Assembly (NCBI GenBank): GCA_002682825.1
Contig: NOKP01000011.1
Location: forward strand, 1,426,420-1,490,419
Direction of reading: 5' to 3'
Length of the DNA: 64,000 bases
Origin: Neonectria sp. B-13
Lineage: Eukaryota > Ascomycota > Sordariomycetes > Hypocreales > Nectriaceae
Part shown: one piece after another, positions 34,678-47,856 of the stretch
Layout of the letters: every line of letters begins with the position of its first letter
Position numbering within the stretch: position 1 is the stretch's first letter
Made by a program: the position numbers and the translations under genes
The notes under the pieces: model-generated
Databases searched by the model: none
What the model was told of the DNA's origin: nothing
Seen by the model: only the letters and a program-made list of their open reading frames with translations

Positions 34678-37600
34678 ACTGTGGGGCGTGATAGCATCCC
34701 TCCCCAGGCGAACACAGGCAAGCGGGATCAAAATACCTGGCAAACCGAGAAAGGGTGACATAAAAGTCTGAGCACTCACTGGTGACATGTACACACTAAC
34801 TGACCCGGATATTTTGTCAACAACGCTCTTTTGCCAGTCGTGTGCCAAGTTTTTCTGATCCCGCTTGACAGGGTCGCCTGGCTGGAGTAGCCAGCTGTAC
34901 CTGAGTGGGTACACTTTGTCGACTTCGATGACTTGAGTGGGCTGGAGAACTCCGTGGCGAAGGGAAATGGCAGAGGTGGTGATGTAAGTGGTGGGATCAT
35001 GTTAAAATGGCAGGTCAAGATCACATCATCAGAGTAGTCGGTCAATATCCGCTGAATCCTCGCCGCCCCATGCGACCGAGGGTGCTGTGCTTCTGTGAAT
35101 GGGAGAAGAGGCGAGAAGAAACGAGGATAGGCGACTTGTCATTGACAAGGTCGCCCTAGTCCGTCGTCAATAAGAGGGGCATTGGAGTTGATGATGAATA
35201 TTTGTTGGACGAGCTCAGATACCGAATGAGGGCCGCAAGCGGCAGTTTCTGAAGTTCTGACACGTCGAATCAAGGGCCTGGACTGAACGACTATTGATGG
35301 ATCCGCTGGCTGTAGGGCTAGGGAGGCCGTCAAGCACTCCAGAGCAGACTCGAAACCCCCAGGCACGAAATTGACGTAAAGATGGGAAAACATGGATGGG
35401 AAAACGGGCATTCCCCTGTCGGACGCAAGTTGCTGACACGCCTGTGCCCGTGAGCCCGAATCGAGCCAAACTGTGGACAGGCGCCTCGACCACGGGACCA
35501 AACAGGGGAAAGAGAACTGAACAGCGCATCATCCAGGGCAGGCCTCCTGTTGCGCAAGGATCTTGACGATGAGGCGAGCACGGCTTGGATGTTGCGTCAA
35601 TGACGAATTTTGTGCAGACTCGATTCGGTTTGCGCATACCGAGCAGTTATTCGTAACTTCGCAACGAGAGCTCCGCTGGGGAGTGCGAACTACCGCGGCG
35701 GGCGCATCCTGCACTGACTGTGGCGCCGCCGAAGTCGAAGGCGCTCGCTCGCGCGCTCGGGTTCTCGACGGACACTCGTCGGGCAGCGCGCACGGAATCA
35801 GGCCCGCTGTCGGCGCCGACGCAGGCAATTCGGATGCGAAAATGGAGCAGCGCAGCCTGCCAGAGCGCCCAGGGTTGCAATCTCGATCCTTAGGCTACCG
35901 GTGGTCGGCACCGACGCGGCGAGGTGCATCGTTCCCGCGGGCTTCTAGAAGCTGGGATATGCGGGAATGCGGGAATGCGGGACCGCGAGAAAGGGGAGGG
36001 GGGCCGGAGACCGGTGTTCGGCATTGTCTCGACTCTCGAGACCATCAGTCCATGACTCCGTCCTGAATTCCTCGCCCTGAGCGCATGGGTAAGTCGACGC
36101 ATGGATTCCATTGGCCCGCTGGCGATTTAAAGAACCCTTGTCCAAGACCAAGACCTGGGATCGGCTTGAAGATGCCGGCTTGGTCGAGTGAATCGCGATG
36201 CATGAGGCGTGAAAGACGTTCTTTGTCAGATGTCACCCACCGGTTCGGCCATCCACGGCGATTAAGCTCATTTGGCTTGCGCTATCACCATGACATCAGA
36301 GTCAGACAATTCGCGCCGCCATCGACCGCATGTGGCTGCAGTGGCCACGCTATCTCCGAACAGATGTCTGGGGGATTAGCTGCATGGACTCGGTTGGACC
36401 TACTGTACAGTAGGGCGGAAATAGTCCTCAGACTGACAGCAACGAGATAATTTCCACGTCGCTTGTTGGTGTTCTGTCTTTTGGGCTTTTCGCCACCACA
36501 CCCAAGCCCACGACGAATGCAAGGCCAAGGATGACAGCCAGCTGGGATGAGGTTATTCCCGGGGTGTGCAGCCTATTGCCGATACAGGACGGCAAGCTAG
36601 CGCCTTGCTGCAGATCAATATTTTTTGGGTGGTGATTTGTTGGAAATGGTTGTTGCTGTCATGAACTGAACATGGATGGAATCACGCACCCAAGCATCCA
36701 AAGCACCCAAAGCACCCACATTCAGTCACGGGGCGGCTCGCACACCCCCTCGTCATCGTCGTCCTCTTCCTCTTCCTCTTCCTCATCGAGGGCCGCTCGA
36801 TTTCATTCGGCACCGGCACATCGGCACCAGCCCCAAGACGCGAAACTTAATTCATGTAGATAAGACTCGGTGTAAGCATCGCTGACTTGAAGCTGTGGCG
36901 GTGACAACCCAAGGGCGCATGACGTCGTCGGCCGGGGAGAGCGAGAGCCTCACACATCGAAAGCAACGCAAGTGGCTACACGTAGTTCAAGGTTAGGCGC
37001 CAAGCTGCAAAACGTCCCCGAACCAAAGGCCGGCGAGATGTCGCCGAGACTCGTCCGCATGCAAGTGCCGAGCGAGATGCGGCTTGGCCTCATGGGTGGG
37101 AGCATGGCAAGCCAGGGGGGCGAGTTTCTGGACCTTCTCCATCCTGAATGGGGGCACCGATTGAGATGGCCAAGAAGCAGGAAGTCAAGGTTGTGGGTTG
37201 CTGGGGGTGGTGGGATTCGGGAACGTCCCCATCCATCGTGTAGAAGCCCCATCCTCGCAAAAGCCCCATTGTCGGGAAGCGAGCAGAGTCTAGCGGTATC
37301 CACGATGCAAAATTACAAGTGGGCTTTTCTTTTTTCGGTTGCTTACTCGACGAGGTCTCAGTTGTGAACGAACTGTGGCTGGAAAAGAAAGAAAAAAATG
37401 GGGGAGAAGGGGGTGGGCATTGGAAGGTATTTCGAAGAAAACTTTGGGGACGGGGAAAAGGAGACGACTGTATTCGTATATCGTTAAAATAATGACGACT
37501 ACGTATTTACGAACTAGGCAGACAACGTTTTTTCAACATAGCCATCGCCATAGCCTTTAATTACGGTTGACGGGCCAGTCTTGGCCTGGGCTGTGCTGTG

Positions 37601-38010
37601 CAGTGTTTAATGAGGGAGTGAACCATCGGGGTTGGAGTTGGGATTTGCAAAATGCCGTGCCGCGGAGTCCGATCGGGGTCGGCCCTAACAGAAGTCCGGG
37701 ATGGCTTTTTCTTGAGCCACTCACTTTACGTATGCGTCACCACCCGAGGAAGAAGAGAGAAGAGGGACCAGACTTGTCAGGAGTAGGCGCACGGCGCACG
37801 GCAGATGGCCCGCCGGACTGGCGTGTATCCTATATCCGTGGCACTACGGGAGCAAGGCGTAGGCTGGCTCGGGTCCGGTATCTTGCTCTTAGTCGAGCTG
37901 TACACCCCCCAAGTTGACGGACGCTGTTTTCGGCGAGGATGAATAATAGGGCTGGCGAAAGAGCGAGAGAGCAAGCGTGGTAGGTTTGAGGCTAGGACGA
38001 GAGGAGGTTG

Positions 38011-38060
38011 TTTCGTCTTTCGTCTTTCGTCCGTCACCACTCACCACTCACCACTCACCA
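38011..38060. repeat. two adjacent heptamer arrays, TTTCGTC x3 and TCACCAC x3.9
   Basis: TTTCGTC occurs at 38011-38017, 38018-38024 and 38025-38031. After two bases, TCACCAC repeats at 38034-38040, 38041-38047, 38048-38054 and, incomplete, to 38060. Copies are perfect. Confidence 0.95.
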
Positions 38061-40921
38061 GTCGGACATCGCAACTTCGGTAAATAGCAGAAATGCCAGA
38101 GTCGCAGCGCGGCCTGGTTTAAACTTCCGAGAGTGCGCGCGCGCGCGTGAGAGCCTGCGTTGCATTTTTTGGCGTGGGCGTGGGTTGCATGGATGTTAGT
38201 GATGTGCGGATTTGCGGATGGATCATGGAGATGTGCAGTGCGTCTTTGGCGGGTGGGGACCCGGGAACGGTGAGCTCATGACCTTTTCATGAGGACGGGA
38301 CCCTCCCATGATTGGATTTCAAACCTTCTATCTAGCAATAGCGCTTCCAAATCATAAAAAAATTTCAAGTTGGCAAAACCTGCGTTTGAACCTCCGGGTG
38401 CCGCTTACTCACCTTGTCTCGGCGCCCCAAGAGCCCCAAACGCCGCGACAGCGTCGAAGGCACAGACCTTGTTCGTACCGGAATCAACCGTGGGACTTTG
38501 TTTATGCTTTAATGAAGCATCCATGGTCACCCCAGTCGTGGCTACCTTAATCAGGGCTGTGCCGAGTCTATTCTGTGCAGCTTCCGTGGACGAAACGACG
38601 GACACCGACAACGAAGCCACATATCTGGAACGGTATCATCAGAAATCCGTGGTGTCGGCCTCGGAGCCGGTCTTCATTGTCCATTGACTGACCTGTCCCA
38701 CCCCCTCCACCCCCGTCAAAGCCTCAAGGTGACAAGGGGATGCGGTCGGCCGCGGGCTGCGAGTCCTTGCAGCCAATCCCACGAGATATCGAAGATCCCC
38801 CTTGGCGCCCACCAACTCATCAACTCACTCAAAAAACAACCTACCAGGATTGATTGCCATGGGCCGCAAAGGTGCACCCCCCATGCAGTCATGCCCTTCT
38901 CTAGGTCGCTGCCAGGACGGGATTTCGCGTTTGTCGGTCCCTGATCATCTTCGTGCTGGGCAGCAGCTAGTCCCCAAGAATCCCCAAGTTCCGGTCCGGA
39001 ACGTAGGCACACTGGCTTCGAGAACGCACAGTACGTATCTGGCAGGGCCCTTCCTCGCTCTGAACAATGCCGCCCCATCCCGGTCTTGCGGGCGACTGAC
39101 ACATGGCCCCCTGTCGACGACGACATCATCGCTCACGGAGGGTCGGCATCACGGCATGCCGCACGGGACTTCCCTGCAGCGGCCATGCGCGTTATGCTGG
39201 GAGACACGGCCTTTCTAGAGAGCAGAAACCAACACAGCGGTCGCATACAGGGCGTTCCCCACGCGCGGCTGGATATGCTGGGTGTGCTGGATGCTAGATG
39301 GTTGATGGTTGATGGTGGGAGCGAGCCCACAACGCAGCAGCAGCAGCACAGCAGAAGCCGTGCGAGGAATGGGACAACGGCATCTCATGCTCATGCTGTG
39401 GCTTCCATACGTCCATACTCAACCATCATCATCCATGACGAGACCCCGGGACCCAGGATTCACCTGCAGTTGCCGAACGACCTGTGTGTATATGAACTCG
39501 GGCTCGTCGCCCTCACCGTAGTTGGGCATCTCCTTGCTCATTCCACTTTTCAATCATCACACCCCCACCACAGCAAGTGTTGATTGTTTTGTCTCAAGCC
39601 TCCAACCGAGAGAGACACTTTTGGAATTGTCCCATATCAAAGCATCATCAACATCGCCCACCTTACCCCTCCACTACAGCGGCCTTGGACTCATCCAGCA
39701 ACCGCCGAAGGAAGCAAAAGCAGTCAGCTTGCCTCAGATTGGATAGCTGGCCTATAACGGACTTGTTTGGTAATCAGACAGCCATCCAAAGCAACGCACC
39801 AAGACGCAACACTACACCAGACAACACAGCACAGCACAGCACAGAACCCGTTCGTTGGTTATACCTGTCGGCCCCCATCTGCCTGTCATCATCCATCTCA
39901 TCAAACAAACATCCAGTTGACAGCCAAGTCAACTCCCTTCCTTCTCCACCCGCCCGTCACAGGCTCACTCACGACCGTTGCCCGCATTGCCCACGAGCAC
40001 ACCCGGTCCATAATTGGGTGTATCTCGCTCTCGCTCTCGCTCACCAAGCTGCCAGCCAGTGCCTCAGCCTCGCCCACACAGCGCTTGTACTGCACTGCGG
40101 ATCAGCGATCAGCACCCTGCTGCTTCCAGGACAACACCAAGCAACCACCTACACCAACACCAACACCGACACCGACACCAACCAGCACCAGCACCGACAC
40201 CAAAACAAGCGCTCTGTCAGCGCCAGCGAAACAACCTAAGGCCCGTCAGCACATCCCCAACCACAAACCACAACCTTCACAAGTCCCCTACGGACCCTAA
40301 ACCGATTGCCTACTCTGTCCCCTAAGTCCGCAGCGCCGCGCGGACTTTTGGCTCTGCTAGGGTCATCGACCAAGTGCTGCGACGCCGCGGGGCGACCCAC
40401 ACCCTCCTTGGCCGGGCCCTGTCGCTCTCGCTTTCTCGGACATAAAGACCTCGCCGACGGTTAATGCCACGCCCCCTTACACCCGCACACGGCGGAGACT
40501 TGATTAAACCCTCCGAGCCTACACTCCGAGCCCGTCTCACCTAATCCACCTAATCCGCACCCAGGGCCGTTGCACATCTCTCTCACACGCTCCCACTACT
40601 CTTCACGCCCTCTCCCAATCCCAATCCAATCCATCATCCCAATCCCACTCCCCCGCCTAATCCAAGCCTGCGCGTTATATCATCCTTGGGGCTTGGCCAT
40701 TATTAAGCTCCCCGGTCTTTTTACCTCCTACTCGGTTGCTCCTCCAAGAGACTCCCTCGTTCTTAATATACGTCGTCCCTTCCCGGCTTTCTGGTTCCCT
40801 CCCATCCCTCCATCCCACTTACACACATACATTTCCCATCCGCCATCCTTCACTCCCGTCTGGTTGCCACCCCAGTCTATCCGCCATCCGCCATCCCGTC
40901 ACCCAGATAGCTACCGTCACC

Positions 40922-42109
40922 ATGGGTTCACATAGCTTGCCGTCGCCTCCTGCCGACGACCACAAGTCCACCCTCTCCCGGAAGAGCACCACCTCAAGTA
41001 CCAAGTCGGTCAAGCCCGTCCACCGAGCATCAAAACGTGCCAGCTCCAGTGCTGCCACCATCCACCACCATGACCACATTACCCACAGTGCTGGTATGGA
41101 CGGTCGACATAAGAGAGTCTGGAAGGCATGTGAGAGATGTCGAATGAAGAAGACCAAGGTATGTCTCATTGCTCTCCGTGTCTCATTCTCGAGTCTTGTC
41201 TAACATCGACCCTAGTGCGACGGTGAATTCCCTTGCAAGCGATGCAAGGACGACGGCCTGGTCTGCACTGCTGGTGTCCGCAAGAAGATGGAGTATAAGC
41301 AGCTGCCCCGAGGGTATGTCACACAAAACACGTCATGGTTTCGCAAGTCACTTACACCATCTAGATACGCCGAGGTTCTTGAGAACACACAACTCGCCCT
41401 CATCGCCACCGTCCACAAACTTTACTCAATGGTTCGAAATGGTCAACAGTGGGATCTTGGCGAGCCTGAATTGAACGATCGAGGCCAACCTGTAATCCAC
41501 AACATCGCCCAGAAGCTAGGATGCATCCGACCGAACAGCGATATCGACCTCCCTGTCCACTCAGTGTTCCCGGAAGACGAAGCGGGCATGGCAGAGCTGG
41601 CCCGTCAGCTCGAGGACCAGCAGAAGGATCAGGAGCCTCTTAAGGAGATTAAGGACACCGACTCGTCTGTATACAACCGAACAGAGCGCGCCTCATCATC
41701 CGAAATCGACCACTCCGACTTTGAGCAGGACTACCGAAAGGCAGCCTTTGGAAACAACAACAATGCCATGACTCTCTCACCCCAGAGCTTCACCGGCAGC
41801 CACGACTTCGATTTCGCCGCACCGCCACCCGACATGGACGCAACATCCCTGTTCCCGTCGCAATCGCCCTCGATGTCTAACTTCCCCGCCTGGACCATGA
41901 ACAAGCCTCAGCCCAACGACCTCACTATGCAATTTCTCCAACAAGCTGGTGTGATGCAAAACATGGATCTATTAAATCAGGGGCTGGTCGAGTCAGAATT
42001 CGGCACCATCAAGCCCCACGTTCTGTCATGTCCCAACCCTGAAGTTATGATGGGAATGGGCGACCCGATGATCTACTCTGGCTATGACGGCGAGCCGATG
42101 CGACTATGA
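40922..42109 (+). CDS. Zn(II)2Cys6 transcription factor
   Basis: Three exons (40922-41158, 41216-41313, 41365-42109) give 359 residues. The fungal binuclear zinc cluster is complete: Cys70, Cys73, Cys80, Cys86, Cys89 and Cys96 in CERCRMKKTK|CDGEFPCKRCKDDGLVC, with the first intron falling exactly between Lys79 and Cys80. It is preceded by a Ser/Lys/His-rich N-terminus and followed by RKKMEYKQLPRGYAEVLENTQ, a linker and short helix. The rest holds acidic and Gln/Asn/Met-rich segments suited to activation, and no fungal-specific middle homology region is obvious. The target is unknown. The second intron is 51 nt and stop-free. The gene is isolated by very long flanks, which suggests extensive control, as for developmental regulators. 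The start is the first ATG after a pyrimidine-rich leader. Confidence 0.92.
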
Positions 42110-45100
42110 CCACATCCATGACTTGCGCATGACCTGTACAACATGTATAGATTTTGTTAACGGCCATCTCCCTCACGTCTAAAAACTGTCGTTCAGCGGC
42201 ATGGAGTTTTATTATCTTCACTTCAATATTACGTTTTGTCTTGGATTTCAACTGGGGGGTTTTTTCTTTTTGGGATCTACAAAGGTGTTTGGAGATTCTC
42301 AATGGTTGTCGAGTGGGGCTCGGCACGGCGTTGGCTTTTGGATGGGATAGGGCACTTGTACAACTCCCGCCTGCCTCTTCCTTTCGAGGGAGAGAATCCA
42401 ATGGCGGTACGATGGGGAGGAGGGGAACGGGGAATGGCTGGAACACACCGGCCTGGCATACGCACCAAGCTCGAAGCCTAGGCGCCGGGGCTCGAAGCTG
42501 CTGCTGCCATGGATGGACGGGGATCATCTCTTTACTTGCAACAATATAGAACGGCGCGCAGATACCTCTTAATCCAACTCCCCAATCCTAGATTCCCAGT
42601 ACGAAATGACTGCCGAGTACTGCAACATGTGCCGTGAATGTGGATGTGAATTACCATGGTTCCATTCAACAAAGGACGGTACTGGACTGCATGCGTGGCG
42701 TTGTTCGCCTTGTGTCGCAACGCCGGTTTCCGTTGAGCCGTCTGTCCGCATCTGCCCAATCGTGATTTGCGACCAAGGGTACCCCCCCCCCATCAGATCA
42801 TGTATTTTTTTTTATTGGGTCTTACTTGTTTGCTACGCCGATGACTGACTGGCCTAAGTATGAGCAAATCTTTCTATCTATCTGTTCTTTTCTCTTTGCT
42901 CGCTGCCTCCCGGCGAGGAAGTGGACCGGGGGCCACCCCCAGCAACGTCAGTCCGCGGACTCGCGCACCAAAGTCCGTGGCAAACGGGCGCTGTTCCGCA
43001 TGGCGTGAGAAGGGTACGAATTTAAACCATGAATCTAGATTTGAAGAACGACGAAGACCGAAGAACATAATCAGCCACATTTCCACACGCCCCCTCCCCT
43101 TTTTCTCTCGGCGTCCCTCCCCCTCCTCCCCCGGCTTCCACTGGTCGAACGGCATTTCAGTATGTACGGAACGTATTCATGACGGACATGGGGAGTTGGA
43201 AGCACCAGTGACAGTGGGCTTAACTGCGCGTTGGTCCGTAAATCCGGGCGGCGGCATGTGCCGGCGCGGACATTGGAGCAGTCCCGCACCGCACGCAGGG
43301 TAAGGGTACTGGGTTAGCACTGTAGCGCTCTGTAAGAGTCATCCATTGTCATACATCATCGTCCAAAATGACCTCCCTAGCGCTCTAGCGCCGTCTCCGT
43401 TGTTTTGTCACCGCGCGCGGGACGCCCTAACGACCTAGCCAGATGTGCGGCCAGATCCAGCGCTGGTTTTGTGGGGGGGGTTGGATTTTTAAGCTCTCCG
43501 CCGCTTGGTCATTCGTCCGCAGGGCCATTTAGATTTCAAACCGCTTACAATAGCAGACGAGACATTGACGTAGCATAACGCCAACATCCATGGCATAACG
43601 GCCTACCGCCGCCATCTGTGATAACGGTATGCCACTGTTGCTGTGTACTCTGTTAGGGGCGGCCGCACCACAGCCCCAAGACCCCCCCCACGACCACGGA
43701 GGCCGGCACGGCGCAATGAGGGGGGGTCAGCCCTAAGGACGACGGGGCGCACGACCTTGAGATGGACGAAGACGATCACTGAAATGTTCCAGAGTAATGG
43801 CCCAATGGAGTTTTCGGTTCGCTGCCCTCGTAACCTGCTTAGATGAACCCCCCGTTGGATGCACGACGAGGGAGGGTTCAACCCTGTCGACCTCGCTGCC
43901 TCTGTTGTGCAAATGACCTGTACGAATGTACGCAAATCCTGGGCAATGCAGTGTTCACTTCCTTTCCCTCCAGGCCACTTCCGCGGAGTGCGGAGTGCGG
44001 ACTGCACGCGGATTCCATCATGATGATTTCAAACCGGCCTTCGGGCTCTTGCAAAGCTCCGCGCTGTGGGGTGTGGCGCCCTGTGGAGGCACGGCCCACG
44101 TGGGCGTGAGTATAACAATTTCCTATTTGGGCAATTGGTTTCGAGCCACTTTTTTCTTCTTATTTCTGCTCTACGCTGCGCTGCACTGCAAATCCCGACG
44201 AAGCGGTACGGATGATGCGAATAAAGGGATTTGACGAGATCCTCCAGTGGCGCAGTGCGCAGTGCACCCAAACGACACTGCGAATTGGCTCTCATTAAGG
44301 GGTCTGGAGAGGATCAATCAGTCAAATCCCCTGCAGTGTCACAACTGACACCATCCATGCCTACTCGGCACCCGTCCCCTCGGATTCGCTTTGCTCGCAT
44401 CTCGCATTCCTCGCACTCAGTAAAAACCCAACCAAGTACTCTCCCCCAAGCCAAGCCCCCACCAAGCCACTACATAGTACCCAGCAGACAGTGTCCATCG
44501 TGCTGCAGCGGACCCCCAGGCGCGCGCATCGCATCGCCCACGTCTGGCCGGGTGGGTCGCCTGCTGTCAACGGCACGGGTACCAGCTGCGGGGCCGGCGC
44601 GACGGCAGCGCTCGCTCCCGGACTGCGAGCATAATTCGGACTCGTCTGGGGGCGTTCTCTCTGCAGCAACGCAGATGGGCCCGGCGTTTCTTCACCGCCG
44701 AGCCGCCGAAGCGGGACGGGAGTAAAAAGAAGAAAGTAAGAAAAAGAAAATTGCGCGAAAATACGCATCATATCTAAAGTCGCTATCAAAGTTGTGGGGG
44801 AACAGCGAACCGAGACCGGGAACGAAAAGCAAGCACGACAGGTTTGCTCTGCGACATTTCACACTTACGGATAGAGTTACGTCGCATTCGCGGTTGCGCC
44901 ATGCCACACATAATAGGTACACTGCCGTACGACACCACGCCCAGTGCAAGTCAGACATGACAAGGTGAGCGAGTTGGCTTCCCCGCGCAGTCCCTTGTCA
45001 GACACCCACGTCGACGATTGCAAGGTGGCTTATGGCTTTTGGCGGCACCAACGCGCGCAGAAATCCTCCTCGCCAAAGGACGCACCTAAGACGTAAGGTG

Positions 45101-46651
45101 TCCAATCGCCAATCCGAATCCCGTTCTGCACTTCCCTAATCCCTAGGGCGAAACAGGCAACGGCCGGATAGCGGCACAAATAAGAGATTGGCCGTCCATC
45201 TCGGCGAGGTGGCTCAGACGTGGGAGACACGTAAACGCAGGCATGAAACAGGCCTTAGCATACAGATACTTGTGAGCACCAACGCTTGGCAATAACAAAA
45301 GCGCAAGGGGGACGTTGGAAGCATGCGATCGGAATAGGAAAGATATACGATGGTGACCATGTGGGTATGATTGGACAAGGGCTGCAAAAGAAAACCAAGG
45401 CTTGGATTGCCGTGCCCAGGCGCTCGCTACCTTATGCGATTGGCTGCCCGGGCGCTGGCCAATATTGGGCGCCCTGGCCCAGCTGAGAGTTTGAGAGCCT
45501 AGGAGCCTGAGGCCCTAACGAGTCCAATAACAGAATGCGAAATACGAATTCCTCACTTCATCCAACCTTATTCGCGTCCCCGCTCTCACCAAGAACCGTG
45601 GCAGCCAAGGATCTTCGTCATGCACACACACAAGCCTGGGCGTCGTGGCATGCTGTACCCGTGGCTGGTCACTGGTCACTGGCCACTGGTGCTCCCTTGC
45701 CTCCCTCTTTGACTTTCCCCTCATCGTTCACCCTTGGCGGACATAATTATTGAGTCGCTTGCTACACGGACACCAGCCAAGGTTGCGAGGCGGCAGCCAA
45801 GACGCCTGATAGTTTTCGTACGGTTGAATGGCCGAACGTGGCCGGGCCTTGCCATCGCCCCGCGTAACCGTACTGCTCGTACTGCTCGTACTGCTCGGAC
45901 TGCCACTGGTTCCGCGTATTCACGATATCCCCCTTCCCCTCGCCCCCTCTGCTTCTCCCCTCCTGCCATCAAGGGTCTACCCCGTAGCTAGGCGACGCCG
46001 TCTGGTGGCCGCTCTGACTTTTGGCTGTCAGACCCCCTGAGCGAGATTAGATTGCGTCTTCGCATTGGCGAAACCGACTGACTTGGCATCTAGCGAGAGG
46101 GAGGCGCAGCGAATGGCCTTGTTTGGCTGCCATTGAACCCCGGTGGTTGACCCGCTTCGAAAGTAGAAACATGCGTGCTCAGCCCTGGGGAAACGCCGTG
46201 GTGAATCCCGTCCCGTCGGCGCATACGGGGCCCAGGGGCTTTCCAGAACACCAGCTCGGGACGACCTATAAGCCCGGCAGTGGTGATTACGGTGGTGCTT
46301 GTTTCTGCTGCCTGAAAGAGTTGCGCGGCCTCGCATGGTGAGCCACAGTGCCTAAAAACGCCAAACCACGTCACCGGAATCTCCAGACACGTTTCCTGAA
46401 TAGGCTTGATACCGCGACATCACTCACTTGTGGTTGATCATGACACCCCCTGGCACATCGCACGTGGCTGTGACAACAGGAACATGTGGAATGCCATTCC
46501 AAATATCCCAACCGTTCAATACACAATACGCAACATAGCCCACAACGCCTTGCTCCCTCCCTTCATGATTGTACCCATCGGCGTCAAACCCAACGCCGGC
46601 CCCGATCCCGATTACCTCCCGAAGTCCTGTCCAAACATAAACGCCAGCCCT
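42110..46651. other. 4.5-kb gene-free region
   Basis: Downstream of the Zn2Cys6 gene and downstream (3' side) of the Sos7-like gene. Only short frames without motifs are present. A nonamer array occurs at 45869-45895, short homopolymers near 42780-42815, and GC-rich low complexity at 43660-43750. No tRNA or transposon signature was found. Confidence 0.45.
45869..45895. repeat. three perfect copies of CGTACTGCT
   Basis: Nonamers at 45869-45877, 45878-45886 and 45887-45895, followed by a degenerate fourth copy (CGGACTGCC). Confidence 0.95.
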
Positions 46652-47503
46652 TTAATTCTTGAGATCCAGCACTTGCGTCAACACGCCCTCGCTGGCTCTC
46701 CACCATCGCGCCCGTTCCTCAAGGTCGTCCGCTGCGCCGCCCAGCGCCGCCTCCTTCCTCCGCCGAGCCTCCTTCGCGGCCGTCATGCTGTTCTGTCGCT
46801 TGGTCTCGAGGGGCTGCAGCTCGGCCTGGAGCCGCTCGGCTTCCTTGCGCTTCCGGGGTGCCTTGGCTTGAAGGGATTCCAGTTCCCGCGCGAGTTCTTG
46901 CTGCTCCAGTTTGCGTTTCGTGACGAGGTCGAGGGTTTTGGCGAGAGGCAGGTTGAGGTTGGGATTTGTCCCCTCGGGCAACGCTTGCGCTGCTTTGAGC
47001 CGCGCAATCTGTGTGTCCAACTTCTCAATCTGAATTGGCAGCTCCCGTAACTTGGTCGTCTCAAGCTGCACGCTCTCGTACCGTTTGCTCAGCTCCCGGC
47101 CCTTTGTCTCCAGCTTCGATACCATGTCTGCTACCTCATTCTTGAGGGCCTTCAGTTCCGCTTTGGCGAGCGCATTCTCCTTCTCGAGGTCCAAGTTCTC
47201 CTGCATCGTGACAATCAACGGCGGATCGCCCACAATCGCGCGGATGAACTTCTCCTTCGTAACCTGTTCCACGTAGGAGAATCGTAGCTTCGCGAAGAGC
47301 TCTTTGTAGTGGGCCAGATCGGCCTCTAGCCCAGCAGGCGTCGGCGCGTCAAGGGACGCATTTGATGCGTCCGAGGTTCTTTGGCGGGCATCCTGGAGTG
47401 TTGAGCTCAAGATGGGCTCGCTGAGTTTGATGATAGAAATGTCGTTTGTTGACTGAAGCTGCTCCAGGGCCCCAAGGACTTTGTCGGTCTTGTTGTGGTT
47501 CAT
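46652..47503 (-). CDS. sos7: Sos7-like kinetochore coiled-coil protein
   Basis: A single exon encodes 283 residues. Sos7 (relative of yeast Kre28 and animal Zwint) partners Spc7/KNL1 in the outer kinetochore and is needed for its assembly. The family signature is the segment HYKELFAKLRFSYVEQVTKE followed by KFIRAIVGDPP at about residues 75-105. Most of the remainder is heptad-rich coiled coil (ENLDLEKENALAKAELKALK and beyond), and the C-terminus carries WWRASEGVLTQVLDLKN. The frame continues upstream only through non-ATG codons, so ATG 47503 is the start. It diverges from the RS-rich gene across 353 bases. Confidence 0.85.
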   Translation of the reverse strand: MNHNKTDKVLGALEQLQSTNDISIIKLSEPILSSTLQDARQRTSDASNASLDAPTPAGLEADLAHYKELFAKLRFSYVEQVTKEKFIRAIVGDPPLIVTMQENLDLEKENALAKAELKALKNEVADMVSKLETKGRELSKRYESVQLETTKLRELPIQIEKLDTQIARLKAAQALPEGTNPNLNLPLAKTLDLVTKRKLEQQELARELESLQAKAPRKRKEAERLQAELQPLETKRQNSMTAAKEARRRKEAALGGAADDLEERARWWRASEGVLTQVLDLKN

Positions 47504-47856
47504 GTTGAAGCGCAGTCTTTCTGAATATTCAACGATGCTTGAGCTCCGATAACGCGGCGTTCCGAGCGTTCGCTTGAATTGTAGTCCTGTGTTTTGATGT
47601 TTGGCGCAAATTGAACGATTCAATGACGATGGTGGTGATGGGGCGCGAGAATCGTGTTTACATTCAGCCCGATACGGCTAGTGCGGGCAGTTGCTTATCT
47701 AAGGCGGTCTAGAGCGGCAGAGTCCGCTGACCTGAAGCTCCGTCTCCGCTGCTCGTGGTACTTTGGACTTCACCCTTAAACGAATTTTGGCGCAACATAG
47801 AATACCTTGCACAACTTGGAGGACGTGCAGCTCTCGATACTCACAAAGGAACTACG
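47504..47856. promoter_or_regulatory. bidirectional promoter, Sos7-like and RS-rich genes
   Basis: 353 bases separate the two start codons, so one nucleosome-free region probably serves both genes. No specific factor site is claimed. Confidence 0.5.

Larger units (their letters stand above)
32049..40921. other. 8.9-kb gene-poor region upstream of the Zn2Cys6 gene
   Basis: No firm gene. Notable contents: a long frame with one TAG at 33778-34389 (-) and a small divergent ORF at 34507-34677 (+); a GC-rich patch at 35640-36070; a TCC/TTC-type run near 36755-36785; heptamer arrays at 38011-38060 and 39297-39316; ACACCAACACCGACACC-like low complexity at 40143-40205; and a CT/CCAAT-like pyrimidine-rich leader from about 40560 to the start codon. 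The frames in the last 1.5 kb are low-complexity products of this leader. Confidence 0.45.

Noticed and set aside
35563..36066. 167-codon frame in a GC-rich patch
   Set aside because: The composition is Arg/Ala/Gly-rich in all frames of the patch and no conserved motif was seen.
39577..40300. Overlapping 177- and 220-codon frames before the Zn2Cys6 gene
   Set aside because: They contain CA-rich leader sequence giving Thr-Pro/His-Gln runs; neighbouring frames are open for the same reason.
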